From assembly GCA_013350335.1 (NCBI GenBank), contig CM023539.1, forward strand, positions 29,009,043-29,073,042: DNA of 64,000 bases. The letters run 5' to 3'. How positions within the stretch are numbered: position 1 is the first letter of the stretch; each line of letters opens with the position of its first letter. The notes under the pieces were generated by a model. The model saw only the letters and a program-made list of their open reading frames with translations. It was not told the DNA's origin and ran no database searches. The DNA comes from Chimonanthus salicifolius. Its lineage: Eukaryota > Streptophyta > Magnoliopsida > Laurales > Calycanthaceae. A program made the position numbers and the translations under genes. Below, piece after piece: positions 36,188 through 46,550 of the stretch.

Positions 36188-37432
36188 TTACCGTTTGCTC
36201 ATATCAGACAGAAATGACTCTTGACGCTTTTCTAGCTCGACGAAACGCTCATCGAAGTACTTATGATCAATGGAATGAGAAGGACTAGTAGCAGCCTTGC
36301 GACTTCGGCGATCAGTAGAGGGAGTGGAAACGGGTGAGCATCCAGATGATGGGCGAAACGGGCCAAGACTTCTCTCAATTCCTGTCTTTGTCAAAGGTCC
36401 TACATTGAGAGGAACTTCTCTAGGGTAAGGAACCATCCCAAAATGAGTACCAAGGCGGGTAAGAAGATAGCAGAAGGGCACGACACCATGGCCAAAGGAC
36501 TTCCAGAAACGCTTAATATGTTCACAAATCAGTGAGGGAAGATAGATTTTTCTCCCCATAGCTACCGCATATAGAACATTGACCATGTAGTCACTAAGTT
36601 GGGACTTATTCATCAGACGAGGATAGACATTAAAAGTAAAGATCAAATAAAGGATCTTGTACTTGGGAAGAAGAGTAGAAGAATGGATTTGAAGTTTTCC
36701 TTCCCTGTCGACATCACCACTACATAGTTTGCAAATGATCTTGTGGGAGTCTTCAAGAGATATCTCATGTTGGGCTGCAGAGATGTCCCCACCTTTAAAC
36801 AGAGGGATGTTCATGAGCTGAGAAATCAGCTCAGGTGTTACAAAGAGTTTTTCTCGATTGGAGAATTTCACCAAGAAGGAATGAGAGGGGTCATCTATGG
36901 ATTTATGAATAAAGGAACACATGCCCTTTACCATAGATGGGTAGGCATTGCCGCCCCAAGTTAAAATGTTTTCCCAACCAATCTTTTGAAGGATTTTGAA
37001 GGTATTGTATTTTTCAAGGTCCGGGAGGTAACAGGTACGCTTGACATTGAAATTTTTTATCGAATGTTCCTTCTGAATCGATCGGAAAAACCTTGCACTG
37101 GGACGATCAGAAGGAGGTGAGGAGGCTTTAGAACCTTCAAGATGTATCTCAGACGAGTGAGATGGTTTGGATGAGCTAGGAGAGGGATGAGAAGGAGGTG
37201 AAGGTGCAGTCACTGGGGTTTCTTGAAGCGCAGCCTCTGTTTCTTCTTTTGAAGAAGAAACCAACAAGGGGGCAGAAGGAATGGACCGATGAGGGTTTTT
37301 ATAAGCCTTGATTTTCTTTTGTCTCGGCGGTGGAGGAGGAGATTGGGTGGCAGCTGACGATGATGCGGCATGACTCTGCAAGCATCTTTTGGTATTATGT
37401 CTTTTGACAACCCCTACTTTCTTCCTACGCAT
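36188..37432 (-). CDS. Extra 414-codon ORF between pol and 3' LTR of the SIRE-like element
   Basis: This is the only long intact frame of the copia element. Residues 1-110 are Lys/Arg-, Ser- and Pro-rich and probably disordered (with QSPPPPPRQKKIK and a Ser-rich stretch). Residues from about 110 to 330 look folded: FFRSIQKEHSIKNFNVKR, LQKIGWENILTWGGNAYP, VTPELISQLMNIPLFKGGD, VNVLYAVAMGRKIYLPSLI. This pattern, an N-terminal F..R..E or Q..H segment, GW at the start of the domain and a helical back half, resembles the so-called putative plant transposon protein domain. The position after pol is that of the env-like ORF of SIRE elements, but I see no signal peptide or membrane segment, so an envelope role is not supported. 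The ATG at 37432 gives a basic N-terminus. Function unknown. Confidence 0.6.
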   Translation of the reverse strand: MRRKKVGVVKRHNTKRCLQSHAASSSAATQSPPPPPRQKKIKAYKNPHRSIPSAPLLVSSSKEETEAALQETPVTAPSPPSHPSPSSSKPSHSSEIHLEGSKASSPPSDRPSARFFRSIQKEHSIKNFNVKRTCYLPDLEKYNTFKILQKIGWENILTWGGNAYPSMVKGMCSFIHKSIDDPSHSFLVKFSNREKLFVTPELISQLMNIPLFKGGDISAAQHEISLEDSHKIICKLCSGDVDREGKLQIHSSTLLPKYKILYLIFTFNVYPRLMNKSQLSDYMVNVLYAVAMGRKIYLPSLICEHIKRFWKSFGHGVVPFCYLLTRLGTHFGMVPYPREVPLNVGPLTKTGIERSLGPFRPSSGCSPVSTPSTDRRSRKAATSPSHSIDHKYFDERFVELEKRQESFLSDMSKR

Positions 37433-37869
37433 TTTTAATCAGCAAAACCGAAACAAATAATAGACAAAATAGGGCAAAATTGGAGAAGAGAGAGTACCTA
37501 GAACTGAAAAATCAAAACGATCAAGACATCGAGAGAGAAGAAGATGACCGAAAACGAAAAACCCCAAAAAACCCCTTTTCTTTCGCTCGGTGCCGACTGT
37601 GGGAGCCCTAACTGAGGTCTAACGGTTGTTTCGAAAATGACTTGGGTTGATTTAAAAACGGGGGACCACACAGAACGCGATGGCGAGGGCTCGAGTGAAG
37701 TTGCCATGGCCTCGTTGACGGTGATTTTAACAGAGAAGTACCGAACCGAACACGAGGAACTGAACTCGACCATGAGGGCTCAAGGCCTCGAGACTAAATC
37801 TTTTTTTTTTTTTATTGATTTTGAAATATTATTTACACTAACTGATCATAATATCAGAAATATTTAGGA

Positions 37870-38921
37870 TACAGTACACACCCCAATTGATTTTCTCAGA
37901 GCAAGAAAACGAATTGAGTCAAGTGGTTTTGTCATTATATCAGCCAATTGATTGTCAGTGGAAATATACTCAAACTCGATGGTTTTCTCTTCAACTAACT
38001 CTCGAATGAAATGATGTCTAATTTCTATATGTTTGGTTCAAGAGTGTTGGACAGGGTTCTTAGAAATATTGATGGCACTTGTATTATCACAGTGGATAGT
38101 CATCGTTCCTCCTGTCATGCCATAATCGACGAGCATTTGTCTCATTCAAGTAAGTTAAGTGTAGCAATTTGCTGCGGCTATGTGTTCAGCATTTGCAGTC
38201 AAAAGAGATACTGAGGATTGTTTTCTACTATGCCAGGCAATCAGACAGTTTCCAATGTAAAAACAAACCCCACTTGTAGACTTTCTATCATCTAAATTTT
38301 CGGCCCAGTCCTCATCGGTGTACCCCGCAATATGAAATGATATATCAAATGGGTATCAAATTCCATACAGACATGTTCCCGATACATATTTAATTATATG
38401 TTTTACTGCTTTTATATGGGATTTTTTAGGATTTGCTTGGAAATGTGCACAAGCACCCACACTAAAGAAATATCGGGTCTACTCGCAGTCAAATAAAGAA
38501 GACTACCTATCATGCTCTTGTACATGCTAGGATCAGCATTTTTCTTATTTTCATCTTTTGATAGTTTTACAATAGTACTCATGGGAGTATTTGAGTGTTT
38601 ACTGCCTTCAAGGCCAAATCTTTTAACAAGATCGTTAGCATACTTGGATTGTGAAATAAAGAACACATCATTAAGTTGTTTTATTTGTAACCCAAGAAAA
38701 TAATTAAGTTCTCCAACCATGCTCATTTCAAATTCAGATTTCATAAGATTAGAGAAACTAATAGCAGTTTGTTCATCAGTGGATCCAAACACAATATCAT
38801 CCACATATATTTGAGCTATCAGTATAGTTTCATTAGATTTTCTCACAAACAATGTTTTGTTTACACTTCCCCTTTGAAAGTCATTATCCAATAAAAACTG
38901 TGTAAATCTTTCATACCATGC
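37870..38921 (-). pseudogene. Copia RT C-terminal part and RNase H, broken
   Basis: The minus-strand frame 38891-38412 has YVDDIVFGS, the catalytic RT motif with both Asp intact, then GELNYFLGLQI and SKYANDLVKRFGL. It continues out of frame into RNase H with YTDEDWAENLDDRKSTSG (about 38325-38270), NAEHIAAAN (near 38180) and the end motif NQLADIMTKPL (near 37955). RNase H removes RNA from the RNA:DNA hybrid during reverse transcription. Several stops and frame changes occur after 38412. It is joined to the N-terminal RT part by the in-frame TAG at 38922-38924. Confidence 0.85.
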
Positions 38922-39293
38922 CTATGGGTCTTGTTTAAGGCCATACGGTGCCTTCTTTAATTTGTAGACATTATCAGAGTGTTTTGGATCCATGAACCCT
39001 TTAGGCTGCTCGACATAGACATCTTCATTTAATAAACCATTTAAGAATGCACTCTTGACATTCATTTGAAAAATCTTAAATGTCAAATAACACCCAATAG
39101 ACAATAAAATACGTATAGACTCAAGACGTGCTATAGGAGTAAAAGTCTCATCAAAATCGATTCCCTCAATTTGTGTATACCCTTGAGCAATAAGGCGAGC
39201 CTTATTTCGAACTATTGTCCTATTTTCATCCATTTTATTTTTGTAAATCCACTTGGTACCTATTACATTTGTATTTTTCGGTCTTGGTACCAA
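38922..39293 (-). pseudogene. Copia RT N-terminal part with catalytic Asp changed to Asn
   Basis: Typical copia RT start: NVIGTKWIYKNKMDENRTIV, RNKARLIAQGYTQIEGIDF, ETFTPIARLESIR. The first catalytic Asp, in the family motif D-V-K-[ST]-A-F-L-N-G, is read here as N (QMNVKSAFLNG; codon at 39060-39062 is AAT on the minus strand). Loss of this metal ligand should abolish polymerase activity. The frame ends at TAG (38922-38924) in KQDP*AWYERF, where the family has an amino acid. Confidence 0.88.
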
Positions 39294-39322
39294 ATCTCAT
39301 ACGTCATTTCTTGTAAATTGAA

Positions 39323-40380
39323 TCAATCTTCTTGCATTGCATTTACCCAATCTTCATCTAGCAATGCTTCATCAATATTCTTAGGTTCTAATTGTGAGGT
39401 GAAGCAAAAACAGCTAGATATGTTTTCTAGTTGCATCCTGGTTTTTACTCCCGTCATGTGATCCCCAATGATGTTCGATATAGGATGTTTTTTATTTGTT
39501 TTACGTTCAATGGATATCCAAGAAAACGACGAAGGAGGATTGTCAATTTGATTTGAAGATTGATCCACCTCACCTATGGTTTCACGTATAAAAGAAGACT
39601 GGTTATCAATGACTACATTAATGGATTCCATTATAGCATCGGTTCTAAGATTTTTAACTCTATAGGCTCGGCTGGTGTTAGAGTATCGTAGAAAAATTCC
39701 TTCATCACTTTTCACATCGAATTTTCCCAAGCTTTCATGATCTCGAAGAATATGACATTTACTATCGAAAACCTTGAGATACTTACAATTTGGCTTCCTA
39801 CTAGTCCACAATTCAAATGCTGTTTTATTTAGGCCAACCCTTCGATAAACTCTATTTATGATGTAACATGCGGCATTTACAGCCTCGGCCCACAAATTTT
39901 TTGGTAACTTCTTACTGTCTAGCATGACAATGGCCATATCTTGGAGAACTCGATTTTTCCTTTCGGGCACCCCATTTTGTTGGGGTGTCTTAGGAGTAGA
40001 GAACTCATGATGTATACCATGTTTTCCCCAATATTTTTGAAAAAAGTGATTTTCAAATTCACCCCAATGATCACTTTTGATTCCATTTATGGGTGTTTGT
40101 TTTTCAATCACAATGTGCTTTGTAATAATTTTAAATTAATGATATGCATCGGATTTTTCCTAAAATAACCTACCCATGTCTATCTAGTGTAGTCATCAAC
40201 AATAACCATGAAATACACCTTTTTTCCTATACTCATATTCTGGGTTGGTCCAACTAAGTCCATATGTAGGAGCTCAAGTGGTCTAGTGGTAGTCACAACA
40301 TTTACTTTCTTATGGGCTGCTCTCACTTGTTTACCCTTTTGACACTCACCACAAAATACTCGAGCCGATCTACTTATCTT
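39323..40380 (-). pseudogene. Copia integrase, broken
   Basis: Integrase inserts the cDNA into the genome. The first catalytic Asp lies in MDLVGPTQNM near 40260, before a frame change. The open frame 40111-39323 has KSDHWGEFENHFF with the second Asp, and TPQQNGVPERKNR with the catalytic Glu, so the DDE triad is present although split across frames. The typical GKFDVKSDEGIFLRYS block follows near 39700 and a linker to RT. The region 40130-40390 has stops and needs a frame shift to join. Confidence 0.85.
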
Positions 40381-40386
40381 GGGCAG

Positions 40387-40860
40387 TCATTTGATGTGTT
40401 CGCTTAATTTTGACAAATCTTTGAAATTTACGTGTCCTAGTCTCTTGTGCCACAACTCAGCTTCATTAAGTTTAGACATGTTAGAATAATTTATGCTAGG
40501 AGTTGGACAATTTTCAAGGGCATAACACTGATCAGAATTTTTCAACCCTTTAAGGACAGCTTCACCTTCACTATTATAGATTTGACAATAATTCTTACGG
40601 AAGGTAACATAATGATCTTTCTCCCATATTTGAGATATATTCAAAAGATTGTGTTTAAGACCATCAACTAGCAGCACATCATCTAAGGTAAGGGAGTCAT
40701 TTAATTCTAACGTTCTTTTTCCTACAATTTTAGCCAGATTTCCATCCCCAAAGGTAACTGAACCACCATTGAAATATACAAGGTTGGACATGAAAGTTTT
40801 ATCACCAGTCATATGCCTTGAACATCCACTATCAAGATACCATTTTGACTGATTTTCAAC
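40387..40860 (-). pseudogene. Copia protease end and pre-integrase zinc region
   Basis: Protease site WYLDSGCSRHMTG, with catalytic Asp, is encoded near 40840-40800. It is followed by the conserved FGDGNLAKIVGKR and LVDGLKHNLLNISQ blocks and the pre-integrase motif ELWHKRLGHVNF near 40450-40420, whose His is the first zinc ligand of the integrase N-terminal domain. The ligand pair CX2C follows around 40330-40360 in another frame (CGECQKGKQVRAA-like, read from the complement). Confidence 0.82.
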
Positions 40861-42798
40861 CTTTTATACTGTATACACAATCATGCTTTTGTACTTAGCA
40901 ACCCATTTCAAAGTGGTTGTGTTTTTTAAATTTCTAGGGAGTGATTTTTGAAGATTATATCGAATTTTTTGCTCATTTTTTCATTTAAACTTTTGTTCAA
41001 TTTTTGAGCCAAATCTTCACGGTAATAATATTCTCTCTTTTCTTTTTCATAAATTTGCACTTCAAATTTTTTCTGACTTGCTTTTTCCTATAAGTTTCTT
41101 TTTCTAAGTTTACACTCAAATCTGAAATGTCCCATTTTTGCACAATAAAAACAAGTAATATTTGAAGGTCTAAAGAATGACCCTACACAAATACAGTTTG
41201 GTTCACCGTTTTTACATTGTCTTGGTTGTACCCAGGGCCAGTTTTGTCTCCATGATTTTTACTCGAATTTAGCAATCTTTCTAATTTGTATGATCCTTGG
41301 GTAAATTTATTTTCAAAGTTGAGTTTATGATTTTTAAAACTGTTTATTTTAGAATGAGTATTAATGATTTCTTCTAATAAGATACTTCGAATATCTTCTA
41401 ATTTTTTAATATCATTTTCATAATTTCTCAGCTTATCTTATAACTCATTTTGAATTTGTTTTAATTTAAAATTTTCTTCATTTATAGTTTTCAAAGTTAC
41501 AAGATTTTCATTAATCCATTTTTCTTCTTCTAGCTGGTTTATTAAATTTCCATTTTCAGATTTTCTTTTAATTAATTTTTTAGGCAGATTTTGACTTTCT
41601 AGAAAAAAGGGAGTCATAGGCCTCTTGAAGATCATCATCTTCATCATTCTCTGATTCACTTTCTGAATCATTTTCAACAGTTACTATAGAAGCTATGAAG
41701 CCTGTCAGATCTTCAGATTTATCTTGAGTTGATTCATCAGAATCACTTTCCGATTGGGATGTATTTGCATATGTTCCAGTTAAGGCTTTCTTATTTCTTT
41801 TTTAAGAACATTTAACAGCAAAGTGTCCTTGACCTCCACAATTATAACATTTTTGTTCTTTGTCTTTGTCTCTTCTTTTTTCCTTTAATGTATTGAATCT
41901 ATTGGCATCATTCATTGTACTGAATCTATTGGTATTTTTATCCCTTAGCTTATTTCTTTTAAAGTTTTTAAACTTGTTCCTTTTATTAAGTTTCTTAACA
42001 ATTTTTTAGCCAACAAAACAACATCATCTTCACTGTCATATTCAAATTTTTCTTCTTTAAGTTTTTTAATGTTTGAGGATGACTTTAAGGCAACAAACTT
42101 CTTTTTATGCATTTCATCTTCAAAATGAAGTTCATAGGTTTGAAGAGATCCTACTAAGTCATCAATTTTCATGAATAAAATATCTCTATACGCTTCAATA
42201 GCAGCTACCTTAGGTTTAAATCTTTTGGACAGATTTCTAAGTACCTTGGTACATACTTTAGATTCAAGAATTATTTCTCCTAAGGCCTACATAGAATTAA
42301 TTATATCACTTAGCTTTGAGTAGAACTCCATAAACATCTCACTTTCATCCATTCTTATATTTTAAATTTAGATTGGAGAATTTGGAGTTTAGATCTCTTA
42401 ACAACAGTGGTACCCTCATGTGTTCTTTCTAAGATGTCCCAAACATCTTTGGCTGTCAAACATGTCATTATACATTTGAATTCATCAGGTGAGATAGCAC
42501 AGTTAATGGAGTTTAACGCCTTTCCATTTGCTATGTATAACATTTTCTCCATGTCTGTTCAAGTGAAATAATCTTTAGGTTTGGTACCAATAGCTTGTTG
42601 TACAGATTTTCTAGTTTCATCTCTACTAGATTTTTCTATGATTTCTTCAATCGGCTGTTTCCAACCTCTTACTATTGATTTCCAAACGGCTCCATCTAGT
42701 GATATAAAAAAGTTTTTCATTTTTGCCTTCCAAGATGCATAGTTAGAACCGTCAAAATAGGGAACTTTAGAAACAGGGTGACTATCACCTTTGTGCAT
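40861..42798 (-). pseudogene. Copia gag (UBN2-type) with two CCHC zinc knuckles, broken
   Basis: The start at 42798 gives MHKGDSHPVSKVPYFDGSNY and ASWKAKMKNFFISLDGAVW, the usual N-terminus of plant copia capsid. Pieces 42552-42355 and 42172-41945 continue it (CLTAKDVWDILERTHEGTT; DDLVGSLQTYELHFE). A stop after DYFT (42556-42558) is most simply TGG to TGA. Two knuckles are readable: CYNCGGQGHFAVKC (about 41853-41812) and CFYCAKMGHFRFEC (about 41145-41104), both CX2CX4HX4C. Two such motifs, widely spaced, are found in SIRE-type gag. Several stops and frame changes make it non-functional. Confidence 0.82.
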
Positions 42799-42846
42799 GA
42801 TTCTAGTAAAAGATCAACTCGGACGATTAAGTCCAACTTAGAGTAA

Positions 42847-42862
42847 CCGAGCTTTGATACCA
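42847..42862 (-). other. Primer-binding site of the SIRE-like element
   Basis: Minus-strand TGGTATCAAAGCTCGG begins two bases after the 5' LTR end. It differs by one base (A for G) from TGGTATCAGAGC, the complement of the initiator Met-tRNA 3' end. Confidence 0.88.
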
Positions 42863-42864
42863 CT

Positions 42865-44412
42865 TGAAATTCTGTTACTAGAGTAATGCACGACCCGCGG
42901 GGCGCCGGGGAGGGGGGGGGGGGGGGGGGGGGTGGTTGTGGGGTGTGAATAGGTCGGTTTTCAATTTTAATTCTCTTTTAAAATTTCTCAACCGAATTTT
43001 AATATAAGTGTATGAATTATTCAATGAGATCCTTTCACCGTGAAATGAACAACTGTTTAATAAAAATGACCGATCAATATAAGTGTGTGTATGTGAAACA
43101 ATATTCTATCCAAGCAATCAATTCAAAGCATCAGCTACATATAGACGCAGATATTTTATAGTGGTTCGGTTTCAACAAACCTACGTCCACTGTCAGACTT
43201 TCCAATATCTAGGGTCGTCCCAAATATACTATGTATGGGTCTCACACTCAAATAATACAACCAGGTTTTTTTCAGAGGTTCAACCCAATCGGTCTAATCC
43301 TCTACACCTATGTTTTAGAGTGGTTTGAACACACAATTCTAATCCACTTTACAATGTTTGAAATAAAAGGAAGAAGAAATACTTGCCTTGGGCCTTATCC
43401 GATTTCCTTTATGCGCTTTCTTCTTTACTTGATCTATGTGCTCCTTTCCATCAGATTAGCTCCATCAAAGAGATTATCGGCACAACAGTATAGGACTCGG
43501 GTATGACTGGTTTTAAGGTCCTATGTGAACACCTCAAGCTTCATCAGAACTGGGGTATTGATTACCCAAACATCTATGAAAGAAGATGATGAAGAAGGTG
43601 TAAAGGGAAGAGGCTGATTACTCTGTTATATCTTTCCAAGATGCTCTCTGTGTGAATCGGTGATTATTTCATTCAGCTTACAGTTATTTATAAGACTGTC
43701 TGCATTTTTGTAGCCAGTCATGCCCATGAGGCCTCGAGGATTCCAATGAGGCCTCGTGGCGGTAAATATAGAAAGACAGCTCAGAAATATGCATAAGATA
43801 TTCTGTCTTTCAAACAGATAATATCTAGCCACTTAAGATGCCACCGTGCATGATTGACAGTTAATTTATCTCGGTCATCAATCAAATATGAGATTGATGA
43901 TTGTAAGCCATATTAAATCTCATGGAGGAGCCTTTCCTTTTATGTCATAAACAGGCAGCTCCCAAGGGTTATGAATTAAAAAACATGTGAGGTGGCAGTT
44001 GACATTTCAACATGTGGATATATCTTATTACTATAATGATCTCTCAATTAAAGGAATACAGATTTAATTTCCTAAATCTTTAGGATACTCAGTCAGCAAG
44101 ACACCAGGTCAGCTGAGTTACAGTTGTCCACAATACAACTCAACACAAGACTGGCTGCGAGGACTCGACAGACTGTACGAGGCCTCGAGGCTGAAAGTCA
44201 CTTATTATCTTATTTTCCAATTTATAACCATTTGACTTCTAAGGTATTTGATTTAGCATAAGGTCTCCTACGGTTCACTTACCTGTGTGCCAATAACGTA
44301 TTTGGTGTAAATTCTTCAATTGCATAGTAGATCTTCACATACTTCCAAGGCAAGTCCAACTAAGTCACGTAATTGACAATAAGGGTGAGACGGACGAACG
44401 GGGGCACTTACA
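42865..44412 (-). repeat. 5' LTR of the SIRE-like element (1,548 bp)
   Basis: A near-copy of 34050-35563, differing by scattered substitutions and by an expanded G-rich stretch (42895-42946, including 21 G in a row at 42912-42932). That stretch accounts for the 34-bp length difference. Three of the four GAGGCCTCG motifs are intact (43728, 43748, 44179); the one at 44159 reads GAGGACTCG. Confidence 0.9.
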
Positions 44413-44417
44413 TCCAC

Positions 44418-44486
44418 AAAAATAGAAACATCTATTTTTGTAGGATTCCAAATCTGGGTTTTCTCAAATCGAGCCACACCCCAACA
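44418..44486 (-). mobile_element. Right part of the 426-bp solo LTR
   Basis: Ends CACACCCCAACA, followed by the GATGA duplication at 44487-44491. It joins 33693-34049 across the copia insertion. Confidence 0.85.
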
Positions 44487-45016
44487 GATGATTGTAGAAG
44501 ATCCATTGGAAACATCATGGGAAGAAATCTAGATACCTAGTTTTGAGGGAACTTTAATTTTGTTGTGCATGTCATGGAAATTCTCACAATGTAATTAATA
44601 CATTTCATTGTTTTTCACCCACCCTTTGGCTATAAAAGCGGTTGGGCATAGGCTTGGTGGGGATCATTGTTGAGTTGAGAATCATTTTGAGAGCCCAGTT
44701 GGGAGAAAGAAGAACTTGTGAAGTTCTTGACCAGTAAACTTTTGTTTAGTTATTGAATGATGTGTTTCTTGAGTTGAATTGAATCTCACAATTTCTTATT
44801 TTTTATGCTTTGAAGGTATTCAATATTTCAATTGAGTTTTTACTGCATTGGTGGATTTAATACATATCAGTCAAGCTAGATTCAAGTACTAACAAGCTTT
44901 ACCAAAGATTGCTTATATCAATGTCTTTCGTCCAAAACCACTAAGAGCGGAAGTTCGTTGGACCATATCTTCATTGAAGATTAAGGAAGATTTTTACACT
45001 ACTTTTGTCTTCATCA
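44487..45016 (+). mobile_element. Right part of the nested gypsy-type LTR
   Basis: A near-copy of 17948-18344 from TTTTTCACCCACCC (about 44606) to CTTCATCA (45016), with TATA box CTATAAAAGC near 44630. What follows (ACTCCCTATCTGATGC) is not an intact primer site, so this is probably a solo or 3' LTR. Confidence 0.7.
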
Positions 45017-45814
45017 ACTCCCTATCTGATGCTCATAAAATTTGAACTCATAACCTTTATATTATACTAATGAGCCCTTAAAAACTGTGGCACGAGTTCA
45101 TATCCTAATTGTACAATGTATATCTCTGAGTGTATAATTGTAAAAGGGTAAAAGTAAGGTGAACATTCAGCCGAAAGGTCTTCACGTTTTTTCTAAACAA
45201 TAATGGAATTTTATAGTTAGATTAAATTAATTTTTGAATTGAATTAGATGAAATTACATTTTAAACAATCATTAATTTAAAATATTTAAAGTGATTGCTA
45301 AATTCATCTATTTAATCAAGTTTTTATAAAAAGTATGTTCGAATATGAATTTTTTTAACCCATCTTCCCATGGTTTTAGATAGAGCCTACATAGAACCAA
45401 CTCTGAATGGAAAATGCTATATTTGATTTGGATCATAGTTTGAGTATCTAAATGGTTTTGTTGTCATATCAACACGTGTGTATGATTGGAACCCTTCAAC
45501 CGTATTCAACTTGCAATGTCTCCAAGAGTTGTTGGACGTGGAAATCAAATAATCAACCAACGAATCTACATTTCACCTTATGACCAAAATGAAAGAGGCC
45601 ATTTTTTTCAAATTTTCTAAGCCCTTAAAAGTAAAACCAAGGATTTCAATCTCTTCACCGTCCAACTCCTACTTTTCAGTAACTGATGAATACATCATTT
45701 CATTGACAAAACAGGTAACGTTCATGAAATTCAAAATTCAAAAAAAGACAAGTGAGACATGACGAATTATTATATATCACTCCTGTAAATGCGTGATCGA
45801 GAATCATTTTAATT
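45017..45814. other. Intergenic DNA including one half of a direct duplication
   Basis: 45355-45745 resembles 54233-54600 in the same orientation (see that entry). The remainder is AT-rich without recognised genes. The 60-codon frame at 45580 is within the duplicated part, but the other copy does not keep it, so it is unlikely to be coding. Confidence 0.55.
45355..45745 (+). repeat. Diverged direct duplication, copy 1 (copy 2 at 54233-54600)
   Basis: Shared ordered blocks are TTTTAGATAGAGCCTAC, GTGTGTATGATTGGAA, AACCAACGAATCTACATT, CTTCACCGTCCAACTCC and GTAACGTTCATGAAATTCAA. Small indels separate them. No transposon termini are visible, so it may be a segmental duplication or a non-coding part of one. 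Confidence 0.8.
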
Positions 45815-45832
45815 ACAATAAAACCTCTATAA

Positions 45833-46173
45833 TAGGGCTACGACTCAGGTCGGGCGGGTAGGGTTCCTTAAAATCCAACCTGACCTGAGTTAATATATAT
45901 GGAACCCGACCCGACCCGACCCGACCCGAATTCTCGACCCGAACTTCATAACCTGACCCGACCCGCATTCTGAACCTATTTTAGTCTAATTTTAGTCTGG
46001 TCGGATCGGGTTGGGTCGGGTCGGGTCGGATTAACTTGTAAAATCCTCAACCCGACCCAACCCGAATTTCATGCAGGTTTTTATCTTTCTCAACCCGACC
46101 CGACCCAACCCGCATGATTTCTCGGGTAGGGTCATGCGGGTCGAGCCAAAACCCGACCCGAATTGCAGCCCTA
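45833..46173. mobile_element. hAT-like non-autonomous element filled with CCCGA/TCGGG repeats
   Basis: Ends are inverted: TAGGGCTACGACTCAGGTCG at the left and, in complement, TAGGGCTGCAATTCGGGTCG at the right. TAGGGCTGCAA-type termini are common in plant hAT MITEs. CTATAA lies on both sides, consistent with a decayed 8-bp target duplication. The interior holds CCCGA runs on one strand (45905-45930, 46090-46110) and TCGGG runs (46000-46030), so transcripts could fold. No coding sequence. Confidence 0.6.
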
Positions 46174-46550
46174 ACTATAATGTAATATGGCTGGGACAAT
46201 TGTACATATATTATATAAGAGAGGTTATTTAATTAGAGGGTCTAGCAAATTGACGTTCATTATTCTTTAAAAAAAAAAACTCCTTAAACTCTCGCCCATA
46301 ATAAAAGTCCTTTCTGCTGAAATCGTTTTATCTTCATTCTCTTTCTGCTCCATTGAGCATTGCTGTCTGAAAGCCAGACTGCCGCCCATCACTGCCATTA
46401 GATCCTCTCCGCCTGCCACCCTTAAGACCAGTGACAAACCCTACCACTTCGGCCAAATCTGGGAGCAAATCATCCTAGGGTTGTTTTTCATAGTGTTCGT
46501 GAGGTCCTTAATCATTTTTGCAGTAATTTTTTATTCTGAATGTATGAAAT
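46174..46550. other. Interior of the split TIR element, with a GC-richer exon-like patch
   Basis: 46290-46550 is GC-richer than its surroundings and stays open for about 85 codons on the plus strand without an ATG, including KPYHFGQIWEQIILGLFF. I recognise no family. It could be captured host sequence or chance. Confidence 0.3.

Larger units (their letters stand above)
34045..44417 (-). mobile_element. Complete SIRE/Maximus-like Ty1/copia element (10,363 bp) with TCCAC target duplication
   Basis: LTRs at 34050-35563 and 42865-44412 are bounded by TG..CA (plus-strand TGAAAT..CTTACA). TCCAC flanks the whole at 34045-34049 and 44413-44417. On the minus strand the order is 5' LTR, primer site, gag with two zinc knuckles, protease, integrase, RT, RNase H, a 414-codon extra ORF, several AAAAGGGGGAG-like purine tracts, 3' LTR. 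Size, pol order, extra 3' ORF and multiple purine tracts are features of the SIRE/Maximus clade. Coding sequence is broken by stops and frame changes. The two LTRs differ at 7 of about 208 positions in one stretch compared by eye (34795-35000 against 43638-43848), so the insertion is fairly recent. Confidence 0.88.
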
